From Serratia plymuthica NBRC 102599 (GTDB taxonomy: Bacteria > Pseudomonadota > Gammaproteobacteria > Enterobacterales > Enterobacteriaceae), in the NCBI RefSeq assembly GCF_001590925.1, contig NZ_BCTU01000026.1, forward strand, positions 1-64,000: a stretch of 64,000 nucleotides of DNA. Direction: 5' to 3'. Of the stretch, positions 1-8,143 are shown piece after piece. The position numbers and the translations under genes were made by a program. Within the stretch, counting starts at the first letter, position 1, and each line of letters begins with the position of its first letter. The notes beneath the pieces are model-generated. The model did not search any database, was not told the origin of the DNA, and saw nothing but the letters and a program-made list of their open reading frames with translations.

Positions 1-36
1 TATAAGGGGGTATTTGGCTTAATTATTTTTTATTTT

Positions 37-52
37 TGTGATCTATGTCACA
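37..52 (+). promoter_or_regulatory. CRP-cAMP binding site of flhDC
   Basis: The sequence TGTGATCTATGTCACA has both half-sites, TGTGA and TCACA, intact with the canonical 6-base spacer. CRP activation of flhDC is established in Escherichia coli. The site lies about 335 bases before the flhD start, which suits a promoter with a long leader. Confidence 0.85.
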
Positions 53-120
53 TTGTATTTAAAATTGCCTCCTACTTACGTTGTGTGTGCTAATGGTTCG
101 GGGGTAGAGTTGCGCTGCTT

Positions 121-134
121 CAGGAATAATCTTA
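121..134 (+). promoter_or_regulatory. Candidate RcsAB box of flhDC
   Basis: CAGGAATAATCTTA matches the reverse complement of the RcsAB consensus (TAAGAATATTCCTA) and the known E. coli flhDC box (TAGGAAAAATCTTA) at 12 of 14 positions. In E. coli this element lies just downstream of the start of transcription and mediates repression by RcsB. Placement about 70 bases after the CRP core fits the same arrangement. Confidence 0.65.
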
Positions 135-371
135 TTAATTTTGTAAAAATAGTTTCATGGTGACTACACACTATCGAAGCAAAATGCTGTACATCCATAC
201 ACATTGGTTTGCGCACGTATCAAATACTGAATGATGGTCCGAATTTAGAGATGTTGAAAAATTTATAACGGCCGTTATTCAGGGATTCATTTGCCAACTT
301 CGGGAACAAACCCAGGTCACGGGCGATAAAAATTATCACCCAGCGTATGTTTTTAAACATAGTCTGTCGGG

Positions 372-731
372 ATGGGGAATATGGGTACGTCTGAATTACT
401 TAAGCATATTTATGACATAAATTTGTCATATTTACTTTTAGCACAGCGTCTGATTAATGATGAAAAAGCATCGGCGATGTTCCGTCTGGGTATCGACGAA
501 GCCATGGCCGATGCGCTCGCTCAACTCACGTTACCGCAAATGGTCAAACTGGCTGAGACTAACCAGTTGGTCTGTCACTTCCGTTTTAACGAAAGCCATA
601 CTATCGAACGCCTGACGAAAGAGTCACGTGTGGACGATCTGCAGCAAATCCATACGGGCATTTTGCTATCAAGCCATTTACTGCAAGAACTATCGGCTAA
701 AGACGGTAGTGCGACGAAGAAAAGAGCCTGA
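372..731 (+). CDS. flhD: Flagellar master regulator subunit FlhD
   Basis: FlhD is half of the FlhD4C2 complex, which activates class II flagellar promoters with sigma-70. The 119-residue product aligns over its length with E. coli FlhD: the N-terminal [20 protein letters not shown] helix, the [19 protein letters not shown] core and the [13 protein letters not shown] segment are all present, and the basic KKRA tail is kept. An in-frame ATG at 381 could start a 116-residue form; its spacing to GGGGA is short, so the first ATG is kept. Its TGA overlaps the flhC ATG (TGATG), which indicates coupled translation. Confidence 0.97.
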   Translation: MGNMGTSELLKHIYDINLSYLLLAQRLINDEKASAMFRLGIDEAMADALAQLTLPQMVKLAETNQLVCHFRFNESHTIERLTKESRVDDLQQIHTGILLSSHLLQELSAKDGSATKKRA

Positions 732-1315
732 TGATGGTAGAGAAAAGTATTGTTCAGGAAGCCAAGGACATCCAGCTGGCGATGGAATTGATTACGCTGG
801 GTGCGCGTTTGCAGATGCTGGAAAGTGAAACTCAGCTCAGCCGCGGGCGTTTGATCAAACTCTATAAGGAATTGCGCGGCAGTCCGCCGCCGAAAGGAAT
901 GTTGCCGTTCTCTACCGACTGGTTTATGACCTGGGAACAGAACATCCATTCATCCATGTTTTACAACGCCTACAGTTTCCTGATGAAGAGCGGGTATTGT
1001 ACCGGTGTCGAGGCGGTGATCAAAGCCTATCGTCTGTATCTGGAACAGTGTCCGCATCCGGCGGGGGAGACGCCGTTGCTGGCGCTGACCCGCGCCTGGA
1101 CGTTGGTGCGTTTCGTCGACAGCGGCATGTTGCAGCTCTCCGCCTGCAACTGTTGTGGCGGCACTTTTATCACCCACGCGCACCAACCCTTGAACAGTTT
1201 TGTTTGCAGTTTATGCCAACCCCCTTCCCGCGCAGTAAAAAGACGTAAACTTTCGCCGCAACTGGCCGATATTATTCCTCAACAGCCGGACGAGCAGGTT
1301 AAACGCGCAATTTGA
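731..1315 (+). CDS. flhC: Flagellar master regulator subunit FlhC
   Basis: FlhC is the main DNA-contacting partner in FlhD4C2. The 194-residue product is nearly identical to E. coli FlhC through the segment from EKSIVQEA to [21 protein letters not shown]. The zinc-binding cysteines are visible as C139, C142, C159 and C162, in the SACNCCGG and VCSLCQPPS motifs. Two ATG codons lie in tandem at 731 and 734; the first overlaps the flhD stop. No gene follows for 158 bases, and that gap is strongly structured. Confidence 0.97.
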   Translation: MMVEKSIVQEAKDIQLAMELITLGARLQMLESETQLSRGRLIKLYKELRGSPPPKGMLPFSTDWFMTWEQNIHSSMFYNAYSFLMKSGYCTGVEAVIKAYRLYLEQCPHPAGETPLLALTRAWTLVRFVDSGMLQLSACNCCGGTFITHAHQPLNSFVCSLCQPPSRAVKRRKLSPQLADIIPQQPDEQVKRAI

Positions 1316-1316
1316 G

Positions 1317-1412
1317 CCGGCGGCAACGCCGGTTCGTCCAGACCTAAATCGACTTGTGAAACGCAGGGTTCGGTATACCGAACCCGTCGGCGCAGCCTGG
1401 ACTGCTGCGCCG
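1317..1412. repeat. Three consecutive inverted repeats between flhC and motA
   Basis: 1317-1332 is a CCGGCG/CGCCGG hairpin with a GCAA tetraloop directly after the flhC stop. 1366-1385 is a perfect 20-base palindrome, GGGTTCGGTATACCGAACCC. 1388-1412 is a 9-base stem, CGGCGCAGC/GCTGCGCCG, with a 7-base loop. None is followed by a T tract, so they look like RNA-stability or attenuating structures, or a protein site for the palindrome, rather than classic terminators. Confidence 0.7.
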
Positions 1413-1473
1413 TTGCGGCTCAAAAGCGCGCTTATCCCACCTTCCATCCACATTGTTAATTTAAGGAATGCGT

Positions 1474-2364
1474 GTGTTAGTTATTTTGGGTTATCTCGTG
1501 GTATTGGGGGCGGTTTTTGGGGGGTACATGATGGTGGGGGGGCATCTCGGTGCGCTTTATCAACCGTCGGAGTTCTTGATCATCGGCGGTGCGGGCATCG
1601 GCGCTTTTATCGTAGGCAACAACGGTAAGGCGATAAAATCCACCCTGCGCGCTATCCCCAAACTGATGCGCCGTTCGAAGTACAGCAAGGATCTGTACAT
1701 GGATCTGATGGCGTTGCTGTATCGCCTGCTGGCCAAATCCCGTCAACAGGGCATGTTGTCCCTCGAGTTCGATATCGATAACCCGCAGGAAAGTGAAATT
1801 TTTTCTAATTATCCCCGCATCCTTGCCGATAACACCCTGGTGGAATTTATTACCGATTACTTACGGCTGATGGTGAGCGGCAACATGAATGCGTTTGAGA
1901 TTGAAGCGCTGATGGACGAAGAGATCGAAACCTTCGAACAGGAAAGCGAAGTGCCGGCCGGTAGCCTGGCGATGGTCGGCGACTCGTTGCCGGCCTTCGG
2001 CATTGTGGCGGCGGTAATGGGCGTGGTGCATGCGCTGGCCTCGGCCGATCGCCCGGCGGCCGAGTTGGGTGCGCTTATCGCCAACGCGATGGTCGGTACC
2101 TTCCTCGGCATTTTGCTGGCCTACGGTTTTATCTCGCCGCTGGCGACCCTGCTGCGGCAGAAAAGCGCGGAAAACGTCAAAATGATGCAATGCATCAAGG
2201 TCACGCTACTGTCGAGCCTGAATGGCTATGCGCCGCAGATTGCGGTCGAATTCGGCCGTAAAACACTGTACACCACCGAGCGGCCATCCTTCGTTGAGCT
2301 GGAAGAACACGTGCGTCGCGTTAAGGCGCCGGCGCAGCAGGCGACGGAAGAAGAGCAGGCATGA
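1474..2364 (+). CDS. motA: Flagellar stator protein MotA
   Basis: MotA forms the proton-conducting stator with MotB in the inner membrane. I chose the GTG at 1474 (296 residues): AAGGA at 1463-1467 is 6 bases upstream, whereas the ATG at 1468 directly abuts it, and E. coli motA also starts with GTG at this place. Four transmembrane segments, R90 and E98 of the cytoplasmic loop that contacts FliG, and the [21 protein letters not shown] segment are present. It overlaps motB by four bases (ATGA). No sigma-28 promoter could be read in front of it, unlike most chemotaxis operons in relatives. Confidence 0.95.
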   Translation: MLVILGYLVVLGAVFGGYMMVGGHLGALYQPSEFLIIGGAGIGAFIVGNNGKAIKSTLRAIPKLMRRSKYSKDLYMDLMALLYRLLAKSRQQGMLSLEFDIDNPQESEIFSNYPRILADNTLVEFITDYLRLMVSGNMNAFEIEALMDEEIETFEQESEVPAGSLAMVGDSLPAFGIVAAVMGVVHALASADRPAAELGALIANAMVGTFLGILLAYGFISPLATLLRQKSAENVKMMQCIKVTLLSSLNGYAPQIAVEFGRKTLYTTERPSFVELEEHVRRVKAPAQQATEEEQA

Positions 2365-3326
2365 AACAGAATCACCCGGTCGTTCTGGTCAGAAAACGCA
2401 AATCGCATCATGCGGGGCATCACGGCGGCTCCTGGAAGATTGCCTATGCTGACTTTATGACCGCCATGATGGCGTTCTTCCTGGTGATGTGGTTGCTGGC
2501 GATCGCCAGCCCCCAAGAGCTGACGCAAATCGCCGAATATTTCCGCACGCCGTTGAAGGTGGCGCTGACCACCGGCGACAAGAGCAGTTCGGAAAGCAGC
2601 CCGATCCCGGGGGGCGGGGATGACCCCACTCAGAAGGATGGGTTGGTGAAAAAACAGATCGATACGCTGGAGAAGCGTGACGAGGAACTGCGGCTCAACA
2701 AGCTGCGGGAAAAGCTGGATGAGCTGATTGAATCCGATCCGCGCCTGAAAGCGCTGCGTCCGCATCTGCTGATCAACATGATGGATGAAGGATTACGCAT
2801 TCAGATCATCGATAGTCAGAACCGGCCCATGTTCAAAACCGGCAGCGCACAGGTAGAAAGCTACATGCGCGATATCTTGCGGGCCATTGCGCCGATCCTG
2901 AATGACCTGCCGAATAAAATCAGCCTGTCCGGTCATACCGACGATATTCCCTACGCCACCGGCGAGCGTGGCTACAGCAACTGGGAGCTTTCGGCCGATC
3001 GCGCCAACGCCTCGCGGCGCGAGCTGATCGCCGGCGGGTTGTCGGAGGGCAAGGTGCTGCGGGTGGTAGGCATGGCCGCCACCATGAGCCTGAAACAGCA
3101 CGGAGCCGATGATGCCATCAACCGCCGCATCACCGTGCTGGTGCTGAACAAGCAAACCCAACAGGGCATTGAACACGAAAATGGCGAAAGCAACGCGATG
3201 GGCATCGCCCGGCCGGTTGATCTGAAGCCTCTGGCGCCGTCGGCAACGGCACCGGCGACCCTTATCGCCCCGGAGCAGCCGACGGCTGTCCCTTCACCGA
3301 CTAACAGCGACTCACAGCAGAGGTGA
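2361..3326 (+). CDS. motB: Flagellar stator protein MotB
   Basis: MotB anchors the stator to peptidoglycan and supplies the proton-binding aspartate. In this 321-residue protein the single transmembrane helix begins in [20 protein letters not shown], with the critical aspartate at D31 (D32 in E. coli). The OmpA-like peptidoglycan-binding domain spans about residues 150-270 and includes the SLSGHTDD and [11 protein letters not shown] motifs. The Pro/Ala/Thr-rich tail after residue 280 is low complexity. Translation is coupled to motA by an ATGA overlap, and cheA starts four bases after its stop. Confidence 0.96.
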   Translation: MKQNHPVVLVRKRKSHHAGHHGGSWKIAYADFMTAMMAFFLVMWLLAIASPQELTQIAEYFRTPLKVALTTGDKSSSESSPIPGGGDDPTQKDGLVKKQIDTLEKRDEELRLNKLREKLDELIESDPRLKALRPHLLINMMDEGLRIQIIDSQNRPMFKTGSAQVESYMRDILRAIAPILNDLPNKISLSGHTDDIPYATGERGYSNWELSADRANASRRELIAGGLSEGKVLRVVGMAATMSLKQHGADDAINRRITVLVLNKQTQQGIEHENGESNAMGIARPVDLKPLAPSATAPATLIAPEQPTAVPSPTNSDSQQR

Positions 3327-3330
3327 CCCC

Positions 3331-5301
3331 GTGAGCATGGATATTAGCGCTTTTTATCAGACCTTTTTTGATGAAGCAGATGAGTTGCTGGCCGACATGG
3401 AGCAACACCTGCTGGAGCTGGATCCGCTGGCCCCGGACATTGAACCGCTGAACGCCATTTTCCGCGCAGCGCACTCGATCAAGGGCGGTGCGGCGACCTT
3501 CGGCTTCTCGGTGCTGCAGGAAACCACCCACTTGCTGGAGAACCTGCTGGACGGTGCACGGCGTCAGGAGATGAGCCTGAGCACTGAAATTATCAACCTG
3601 TTTCTGGAAACCAAAGACATTATGCAGGAGCAACTGGACGCCTATAAAACGTCGCAAAAGCCAGACGCCGACAGCTTTGAATACATTTGTCAGGCGTTGC
3701 GGCAGCTTGCGCTGGACGCACAGCAGCAGGATGCTCCCGCTGCGCTTGCGTTGACGGAAACTGCCGTCGCCGCACCTTCGGCGACAGAGGGCGGGATGCG
3801 GGTTTGCCTCAGTGGCCTGAAGCCGAATGAAATCCCGCTGATGCTGGAAGAGTTGGGCAACCTGGGCGAGGTGAAAAATCCGCAGCAGACCGAAAGCAGC
3901 CTGGAAGTGACGCTGCTGACCTCTGCCGGCGAAGATGACATCAGCGCAGTGCTGTGTTTCGTGCTGGAGCCGGAGCAAATCAGCTTCGCCAAGCCGCCGC
4001 AGGCCGAGTTGCCGCCGGTGCCGACACAGCCTGCCGTTCAGGCTACAGAGCCGACGGTAGTCAAACCGGCGCCTGCGGTTGCCGAAGCGCCGAAGCCGCG
4101 CGCCAAGGCCAGCGAGTCGACCAGTATCCGCGTGGCGGTGGAAAAAGTTGACCAACTGATCAACCTGGTCGGGGAACTGGTGATCACCCAGTCGATGCTG
4201 GCGCAGCGTTCCGGCAGCCTGGATCCGGTCAACCACGGCGATCTGCTCAACAGCATGAGCCAACTGGAGCGTAACGCGCGCGATCTGCAAGAATCGGTGA
4301 TGTCGATCCGCATGATGCCGATGGAGTACGTGTTCAGCCGCTTCCCGCGTCTGGTGCGCGATCTGGCCGGCAAGCTGAACAAGCAAGTGGAGCTGCAGTT
4401 GCAGGGCAGTTCTACCGAGTTGGACAAGAGTCTGATCGAACGCATTATCGATCCCCTGACGCACCTGGTGCGCAACAGCCTGGATCACGGCATCGAAGAC
4501 CCGGCCACGCGCGTTGCCGCCGGTAAATCGGCTGTGGGTAATCTGGTTCTGTCGGCGGAGCATCAGGGCGGCAATATCTGCATTGAGGTGACCGACGACG
4601 GCGCCGGGCTGAACCGGGCAAAAATTCTCGCCAAGGCGGCGTCGCAGGGGATGTCGGTCAGCGACAGCATGAGCGATGAAGAGGTCGGCATGCTGATCTT
4701 TGCGCCGGGTTTTTCCACCGCAGAGCAGGTGACCGATGTGTCGGGCCGTGGCGTCGGCATGGACGTGGTGAAGCGAAATATTCAGGAAATGGGTGGGCAC
4801 GTAGAAATCCACTCGCAGGCAGGCAAGGGCACAGCGATTCGCATTTTGCTGCCGTTGACGCTGGCGATCCTCGACGGTATGTCGGTCAAGGTAAACGACG
4901 AAGTGTTTATCTTGCCGCTCAATGCGGTGATGGAATCGTTGCAACCGCAAGCCGAAGACTTGCATCCGTTGGCCGGCGGCGAGCGGGTGTTGCAGGTGCG
5001 CGGCGAATATCTGCCGTTGGTGGAACTGTTCCGGGTGTTCGAGGTGGCAGGCGCCAAAACCGACGCCACTCAGGGCATTGTGGTGATCCTGCAAAGCGCC
5101 GGCCGCCGCTATGCGTTGCTGGTGGATCAGTTGATCGGCCAGCATCAGGTGGTGGTGAAGAACCTGGAAAGCAACTATCGCAAAGTGCCGGGGATTTCCG
5201 CCGCGACCATTCTGGGCGACGGCAGCGTGGCGCTGATTGTCGATGTGTCGGCGCTGCAAACGCTGAACCGCGAACAACGTCTGACGGACGCGGCTGCATA
5301 A
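3331..5301 (+). CDS. cheA: Chemotaxis histidine kinase CheA
   Basis: CheA autophosphorylates and passes phosphate to CheY and CheB. The start is GTG at 3331, as in E. coli, giving 656 residues. The HPt domain has the phosphoaccepting H48 in AAHSIKGG. A P2 response-regulator docking domain lies near residues 155-220, followed by an Ala/Pro linker, the P3 dimerisation helices, the P4 ATPase (N box HLVRNSLDHGIED, G box DDGAGL) and a CheW-like P5 domain at the C terminus. M98 in ETKDIMQEQ is where the short form CheA(S) starts in E. coli, so a short form may be made here too. Confidence 0.97.
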   Translation: MSMDISAFYQTFFDEADELLADMEQHLLELDPLAPDIEPLNAIFRAAHSIKGGAATFGFSVLQETTHLLENLLDGARRQEMSLSTEIINLFLETKDIMQEQLDAYKTSQKPDADSFEYICQALRQLALDAQQQDAPAALALTETAVAAPSATEGGMRVCLSGLKPNEIPLMLEELGNLGEVKNPQQTESSLEVTLLTSAGEDDISAVLCFVLEPEQISFAKPPQAELPPVPTQPAVQATEPTVVKPAPAVAEAPKPRAKASESTSIRVAVEKVDQLINLVGELVITQSMLAQRSGSLDPVNHGDLLNSMSQLERNARDLQESVMSIRMMPMEYVFSRFPRLVRDLAGKLNKQVELQLQGSSTELDKSLIERIIDPLTHLVRNSLDHGIEDPATRVAAGKSAVGNLVLSAEHQGGNICIEVTDDGAGLNRAKILAKAASQGMSVSDSMSDEEVGMLIFAPGFSTAEQVTDVSGRGVGMDVVKRNIQEMGGHVEIHSQAGKGTAIRILLPLTLAILDGMSVKVNDEVFILPLNAVMESLQPQAEDLHPLAGGERVLQVRGEYLPLVELFRVFEVAGAKTDATQGIVVILQSAGRRYALLVDQLIGQHQVVVKNLESNYRKVPGISAATILGDGSVALIVDVSALQTLNREQRLTDAAA

Positions 5302-5332
5302 TAACTAATCGATTGGTGTAGAGGTGAATGAT

Positions 5333-5833
5333 ATGGCAGGACTGGCAACCGTCAGCAAATTGGCTGGCGAAACGGTAGGGCAGGAGTTCCTGATTTTTAC
5401 CTTGGGCAACGAGGAATATGGCATCGATATCCTCAAGGTGCAGGAGATCCGCGGATACGATCAGGTTACGCGCATCGCCAATACGCCGGCCTTTATCAAA
5501 GGCGTCACCAACCTGCGTGGCGTGATTGTGCCGATTATCGATCTGCGGGTGAAATTTGCCCAGCAGGACGTGTCCTACGATGAAAACACCGTGGTGATTG
5601 TGCTGAACTTTGGCCTGCGGGTGGTGGGTATTGTGGTTGACGGCGTATCCGACGTGCTGTCGCTGACCACCGAGCAGATCCGCCCGGCACCGGAGTTTGC
5701 CGTGACGCTGGCGACCGAATACCTGACCGGCCTGGGGTCGCTGGGCGATCGCATGCTGATTCTGGTGGATATCGAAAAGCTGCTGAGCAGCGAAGAGATG
5801 TCGCTGGTCGACAGCGTGGCGAAAAGCGCCTGA
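5333..5833 (+). CDS. cheW: Chemotaxis adaptor CheW
   Basis: CheW couples receptors to CheA in the polar arrays. The ATG at 5333 (166 residues) is preferred: the GAGGTG at 5321-5326 then acts as Shine-Dalgarno sequence 6 bases upstream, and the N terminus [13 protein letters not shown] aligns with E. coli CheW. A GTG at 5324 would add three residues but lies inside that sequence. The SH3-like fold motifs [13 protein letters not shown] and [14 protein letters not shown] are intact. It is the last gene of the motAB-cheAW operon; a strong hairpin follows at 5852-5882. Confidence 0.96.
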   Translation: MAGLATVSKLAGETVGQEFLIFTLGNEEYGIDILKVQEIRGYDQVTRIANTPAFIKGVTNLRGVIVPIIDLRVKFAQQDVSYDENTVVIVLNFGLRVVGIVVDGVSDVLSLTTEQIRPAPEFAVTLATEYLTGLGSLGDRMLILVDIEKLLSSEEMSLVDSVAKSA

Positions 5834-5851
5834 TTGGCGATGAGACGGGGT

Positions 5852-5882
5852 CAGCATGCGGCAAGGGATCTGCCGTATGCTG
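5852..5882. terminator. Hairpin after cheW
   Basis: A 12-base stem (CAGCATGCGGCA with TGCCGTATGCTG, one G-T wobble) encloses a 7-base loop 18 bases after the cheW stop. There is no T tract on the + strand, so it may be a weak terminator or 3'-end stabiliser. It lies between the convergent ends of cheW and the small gene at 5922-6125. Confidence 0.5.
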
Positions 5883-5921
5883 CGCTCAAAAACGGGTAGC
5901 GCCTGATGATGCATTGCCCGA

Positions 5922-6125
5922 CTAATCGATATCCTTCAAGCGCAGCACGTATCTTTTCCAGACACGGCTGGTCACCAACAGGTAACCGGCAGCGAACAGC
6001 GCCGCAACCGTGGCGCTGCGCAACAGGTTGACCTGCGTCGTTGAGCTCAACAGGCTGCTCAGCAAGTTGGCGGCCAAGAATCCTGCAAATACCCACGCCG
6101 CCCGTTTGATTCGTCGATTCTCCAT
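5922..6125 (-). CDS. Small two-helix membrane protein, function unknown
   Basis: The 67-residue product starts MENRRIKRAAWVF. I chose the ATG at 6125 because GAGGA sits about 5 bases upstream; a longer frame to 6188 has no such site. It has a basic N terminus, a hydrophobic segment at about residues 9-27, a second at about 35-53 (ATVAALFAAGYLLVTS) and a charged tail ending RLKDID. It is transcribed against the flanking chemotaxis operons, between cheW and tsr. I do not recognise the family, and a motility role is not implied by the sequence. Confidence 0.65.
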   Translation of the reverse strand: MENRRIKRAAWVFAGFLAANLLSSLLSSTTQVNLLRSATVAALFAAGYLLVTSRVWKRYVLRLKDID

Positions 6126-6210
6126 CTCGTCCTCACAAATGCTTTCCGATGATGGCAGGATGTTACGCCTGACGGGCGTACGCGCCAAGCCCTGTGGTGA
6201 TACGAGGGCG

Positions 6211-6231
6211 GCATGCTGAACCCTGCATATG
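6211..6231 (+). repeat. Single copy of a short palindromic repeat
   Basis: TACGAGGGCGGCATGCTGAA followed by CCC shares the core GCATGCTGAACCC exactly with the element at 26705-26731, and the TA-GGGCG/GCATGCTG order with 45093-45147. It lies upstream of tsr, before the sigma-28 promoter. Confidence 0.45.
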
Positions 6232-6308
6232 TACAGCCATTGATCTCCGCCGTAAGGACGTCGTACGGTGCATCCAAAACCTCAACCAAAAATAGTTACC
6301 TCCTCGCA

Positions 6309-6335
6309 TAAAGTTCTGCCCCGCAGCGCCGATAA
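6309..6335 (+). promoter_or_regulatory. Sigma-28 promoter of tsr
   Basis: TAAAGTTC, 11 bases, GCCGATAA. The -10 element is exact and the -35 differs from TAAAGTTT only in the last base. The tsr ATG lies 57 bases downstream, so this is the class III promoter of the tsr-tap-cheRBYZ operon. Confidence 0.93.
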
Positions 6336-6391
6336 CTTTGTCAATCAACAGACTTCGGGCCTGTCCGCGCGGGCTTTCAACAAGGGAAAAC

Positions 6392-8059
6392 ATGTTTAAT
6401 CGTATGAAGGTGGTCACCAGCCTGTTGCTGGTACTGGTGTTATTTGGCGCCTTGCAGCTGGTTTCGGGCGGGCTCTTTTTCTCCTCACTAAAGAATGACA
6501 AAGAAAACTTCACCGTTTTGCAGACCATTCGCCAGCAGCAGTCCGATTTGAACGAAAGCTGGGTTAACCTGCTGCAGGCTCGCAATACGCTGAACCGCGC
6601 CGGGATCCGTTACATGATGGATGCCAATAAGATTGGCAGCGGCGCCAGCGTTACCGACCTGCTGGCTGGGGCCAAAAACAACCTGCTGGTGGCGGAACAA
6701 CATTATGCCGCCTATGACAAAATTCCTCTAAGTCCTCGTCAGGACGCGCAGTCTGCCGAAAAGCTCAAACAGCAATACGGTATTTTGCACGGTGCGTTGT
6801 CCGAGTTGGTTCAACTGCTGGGCGAAGGCAAGATCAACGCCTTCTTCGACCAACCGACGCAAAGCTACCAGAACGGCTTTGAAGACGTCTACAACACCTA
6901 CCTGGCGCAAAACGACAAGCTCTACCAAAGCGCGGTGGAAGACAGCAACAACTCCTTCAGCTTCGCTATCTGGACGCTGGTCGTGGTGTTGGTCGTGGTG
7001 CTGGCGGTTATCGTATTGGTGTGGAGCGGCATTCACCACATTCTGGTACGCCCGCTGAACCGCATGATCGAGCACATCAAAATGATCGCCGCCGGCGATC
7101 TGACCCAACCGATCGCTGTGACCAGCCGCAATGAAATGGGCGTGCTGGCCGCCAGCCTCAAACACATGCAGAACGAACTGATCGAGACCGTCAGCGGCGT
7201 GCGTCAGGGGGCCGACGCCATTTACAGCGGCGCCTCCGAAATCGCCGCCGGCAATAACGATCTTTCTTCTCGCACCGAACAGCAGGCCGCCTCGCTGGAG
7301 GAAACCGCCGCCAGCATGGAGCAGTTGACCGCCACGGTGAAACAGAACGCCGAAAACGCCCGTCAGGCCAGCCAACTGGCGCTGAGCGCCTCAGAAACCG
7401 CGCAGAAGGGCGGCAAAGTGGTGGCCAACGTGGTGCAGACCATGCACGACATTGCCGGCAGTTCGCAGAAGATTGCCGACATTACCGGCGTGATCGACGG
7501 CATTGCTTTCCAGACCAACATCCTGGCGCTGAATGCGGCGGTAGAAGCGGCACGCGCCGGCGAACAGGGCCGTGGCTTTGCGGTGGTGGCGGGGGAAGTG
7601 CGTAACCTGGCCCAGCGCAGCGCGCAGGCAGCGAAAGAGATCAAGGGCCTGATCGAAGATTCCGTCAGCCGTGTCGATATGGGCTCGGTGCTGGTGGAAA
7701 GCGCCGGCGAGACCATGGGCGACATCGTAAACGCGGTCACCCGCGTCACCGACATCATGGGTGAAATCGCCTCGGCCTCCGACGAACAGAGCCGCGGTAT
7801 CGATCAGGTCGGCCAGGCGGTGGCGGAAATGGACCGCGTCACCCAGCAAAACGCCTCGCTGGTAGAAGAGTCCGCCTCTGCGGCAGCGGCTCTGGAAGAG
7901 CAAGCCAGCATGCTGACGCAGTCGGTGGCGGTATTCCGTCTGAAAGCGGAAGGCCAGGACGAATTCAAAATGCCTGCCGGCAAAGCCACCGTTCTCCCGG
8001 TACTCAATCATAAAAAAACGAACGCCAGCGATCTGCAGGATAACTGGGAAACGTTCTAA
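6392..8059 (+). CDS. tsr: Serine chemoreceptor Tsr
   Basis: This 555-residue methyl-accepting chemotaxis protein senses serine in the periplasm and controls CheA. The start [15 protein letters not shown] was chosen by alignment with E. coli Tsr; an upstream extension to 6338 would run into the sigma-28 -10 element. TM1 is about residues 7-30 and TM2 about 190-213. The ligand domain keeps the [15 protein letters not shown] segment with the serine-binding arginine and asparagine. A HAMP domain, the methylation helices and the signalling tip ([21 protein letters not shown]) follow. The protein ends in NWETF, the pentapeptide that tethers CheR and CheB. Confidence 0.95.
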   Translation: MFNRMKVVTSLLLVLVLFGALQLVSGGLFFSSLKNDKENFTVLQTIRQQQSDLNESWVNLLQARNTLNRAGIRYMMDANKIGSGASVTDLLAGAKNNLLVAEQHYAAYDKIPLSPRQDAQSAEKLKQQYGILHGALSELVQLLGEGKINAFFDQPTQSYQNGFEDVYNTYLAQNDKLYQSAVEDSNNSFSFAIWTLVVVLVVVLAVIVLVWSGIHHILVRPLNRMIEHIKMIAAGDLTQPIAVTSRNEMGVLAASLKHMQNELIETVSGVRQGADAIYSGASEIAAGNNDLSSRTEQQAASLEETAASMEQLTATVKQNAENARQASQLALSASETAQKGGKVVANVVQTMHDIAGSSQKIADITGVIDGIAFQTNILALNAAVEAARAGEQGRGFAVVAGEVRNLAQRSAQAAKEIKGLIEDSVSRVDMGSVLVESAGETMGDIVNAVTRVTDIMGEIASASDEQSRGIDQVGQAVAEMDRVTQQNASLVEESASAAAALEEQASMLTQSVAVFRLKAEGQDEFKMPAGKATVLPVLNHKKTNASDLQDNWETF

Positions 8060-8069
8060 CCGACATTGG

Positions 8070-8094
8070 GCCTCCTCGCAGTTCTGCGGGAGGC
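8070..8094 (+). other. Hairpin between tsr and tap
   Basis: GCCTCC and CGCAG pair with CTGCG and GGAGGC around a 2-base loop, with one bulged T. It lies 11 bases after the tsr stop and about 50 bases before the tap start. There are only a few T residues after it. It could lower tap expression relative to tsr or protect the upstream message. Confidence 0.5.
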
Positions 8095-8143
8095 TTATTC
8101 CCCGTCGTAAGCTGGCCGTCGGCCGGCTGCAAGGAGGTTCACA

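Larger units (their letters stand above)
1..371 (+). promoter_or_regulatory. flhDC upstream regulatory region
   Basis: This 371-base AT-rich non-coding stretch leads into flhD. It holds a perfect CRP core (37-52) and an RcsAB-like box (121-134), both listed separately. The long leader is typical of enterobacterial flhDC, where many regulators converge. I see no insertion sequence in it and cannot fix the transcription start by eye. Confidence 0.8.

Noticed and set aside
3301-5277. A 658-codon open frame antisense to cheA
   Set aside because: It is His/Arg/Gln-rich with no recognisable domain, the typical reflection of a GC-rich coding strand, and lies entirely within cheA.
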